Positions 23,411-23,889 of a DNA stretch of 23,889 nucleotides are shown piece by piece. The DNA lies in NCBI GenBank assembly GCA_002497685.1, contig DAEH01000002.1, positions 1 to 23,889 on the forward strand. Direction: 5' to 3'. The notes beneath the pieces were generated by a model. It did no database searches, had not been told where the DNA came from, and worked only from the letters and a program-made list of their open reading frames with translations. The position numbers and the translations under genes are program-made. The stretch comes from Euryarchaeota archaeon UBA169. Lineage in GTDB: Archaea; Thermoplasmatota; Poseidoniia; MGIII; CG-Epi1. Position 1 is the stretch's first letter. Each line of letters opens with the position of its first letter.

Positions 23411-23420
23411 CTTTATTTAG
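23411..23420 (-). promoter_or_regulatory. TATA-like box for the membrane protein-taw1 operon
   Basis: On the minus strand ctaaataaag is centred about 24 bp before the ATG at 23391, again leaderless spacing. Confidence 0.45.
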
Positions 23421-23433
23421 CTTTCAGTTCTAA

Positions 23434-23889
23434 TTAAGAACAACCTGTCGTAGAGCCGCAGCTTACACATTTCAAACAACTTCCGTTAGATACTAAAGTG
23501 AATTGACCACATTCTGGACACGGATCGCCTTCAAAACCAAATTTTTCAGCTTCTTTAACAATGCTACTATCTCCAGACAGTAATGGTGCATTAGTTGTTG
23601 ATAAATCTGTTACCGTCGATTGAAATGAAGAAGTATCTGCTGAAGACACATCCATATCATCCAATGTTAATTGGATTTCATGCCCATCTATGGCTTCACC
23701 TGAAGGTGTCAATCCTGAATTCAGGTTTTGCTCTGTTTCAGCTTCACCCTCACTCCTAAGTATATCTGGTTTCAAATCTTCTGGCTTAACATGAGCCAGA
23801 TCATTTCTATTCAAATAATTGACAGCTAAATCTCTGAAAATATAATCTAAAATACTGGTTGACATTTTAATTCGTTCATTTCCAATTAC
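23434..23889 (-). CDS. nrdJ: Adenosylcobalamin-dependent (class II) ribonucleotide reductase, C-terminal fragment
   Basis: The frame is open through the right edge: the codons before the first ATG (23865) read VIGNERIK without a stop, so this is the C-terminal ~151 residues of a longer protein. The tail has DPCPECGQFTLVSNGSCLKC followed by VSCGSTTGCS, the cysteine-rich end of large class II ribonucleotide reductases, used to reduce the active site and bind metal. The segment before it, TSILDYIFRDLAVNYLNRND, also fits the family. Between them lies a low-complexity acidic linker of about 80 residues. The enzyme makes dNTPs from ribonucleotides using coenzyme B12 and works without oxygen. Because the catalytic domain is outside the window, the call rests on the tail. 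Confidence 0.85.
   Translation of the reverse strand, partial: VIGNERIKMSTSILDYIFRDLAVNYLNRNDLAHVKPEDLKPDILRSEGEAETEQNLNSGLTPSGEAIDGHEIQLTLDDMDVSSADTSSFQSTVTDLSTTNAPLLSGDSSIVKEAEKFGFEGDPCPECGQFTLVSNGSCLKCVSCGSTTGCS

Noticed and set aside
1..23889. CRISPR arrays, insertion sequences, prophage or integration site at the tRNA
   Set aside because: No regular spacer repeats, transposase or integrase was seen, and no repeat of the tRNA 3' end was noticed nearby.

Overview
The window looks like part of an AT-rich, very compact archaeal genome. The archaeal assignment rests on eL21 and a 34-codon eL41 gene, the RNA polymerase subunit Rpb4, DUF655, Pus10, the archaeal-type PheS/PheT and AsnRS, the primase small subunit PriS, a Taw1-type wyosine enzyme and TATA-box promoters. 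The mix of archaeal information genes with an ATP-type PEP carboxykinase, a bacterial/cytosolic-type malate dehydrogenase, a B12-dependent ribonucleotide reductase and large repeat-built surface proteins suggests a marine Thermoplasmatota lineage (Marine Group II or III Euryarchaeota). That placement is inferred from gene content only.

Layout. 1-2786 (-): a secreted protein of at least 928 residues, built from about eight Ig-like repeats and running off the left edge. 2867-4257 (+): a ribbon-helix-helix/UPF0175-like regulator joined by a 1-bp overlap to a FolC-type ligase. 4283-5224 (+): a lipoprotein. 8497-5225 (-): a translation/transcription cluster of GDPD phosphodiesterase, Pus10, eL21, Rpb4 with an inserted zinc-binding segment, and DUF655. 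8557-9495 (+): a HEAT-repeat protein ending in a helix-hairpin-helix domain. 10838-9498 (-): AsnRS. 10913-11274 (+): a zinc-ribbon protein and eL41. 11331-15508 (+): an overlapping chain of PheT, an unknown protein, PriS, RNase HII and an SCP2-domain protein. 16326-15500 (-): tRNA-Val(UAC) followed 19 nt later by KsgA. 16508-18070 (+) and 19041-18067 (-): PEP carboxykinase and malate dehydrogenase, tail to tail. 19133-19300 (+): an AbrB-type regulator. 21546-19297 (-): a cytidylate-kinase-like P-loop kinase and PheS. 23391-21584 (-): a membrane-anchored protein and Taw1. 23889-23434 (-): the C-terminal tail of a class II ribonucleotide reductase.

Much of the content concerns tRNA and ribosome function: two aminoacyl-tRNA synthetases (PheRS encoded in two separate places), Pus10 and Taw1 for tRNA modification, KsgA for 16S rRNA, and two ribosomal proteins. 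PckA and Mdh interconvert malate, oxaloacetate and PEP. PriS, RNase HII and NrdJ serve DNA replication and dNTP supply.

Expression signals are consistent. Most first genes have a TATA-like box centred about 24-28 bp before the start codon, which implies leaderless mRNAs, whereas several internal operon genes carry Shine-Dalgarno-like sequences. Converging genes meet with almost no spacer. No insertion sequence, CRISPR array or prophage was seen, and no gap between genes reaches 300 bp. I found no clear new multi-gene system. The best leads are the zinc-binding insertion in Rpb4, the regulator-FolC pair with its 10-bp tandem operator, and a PriS with no cysteines.
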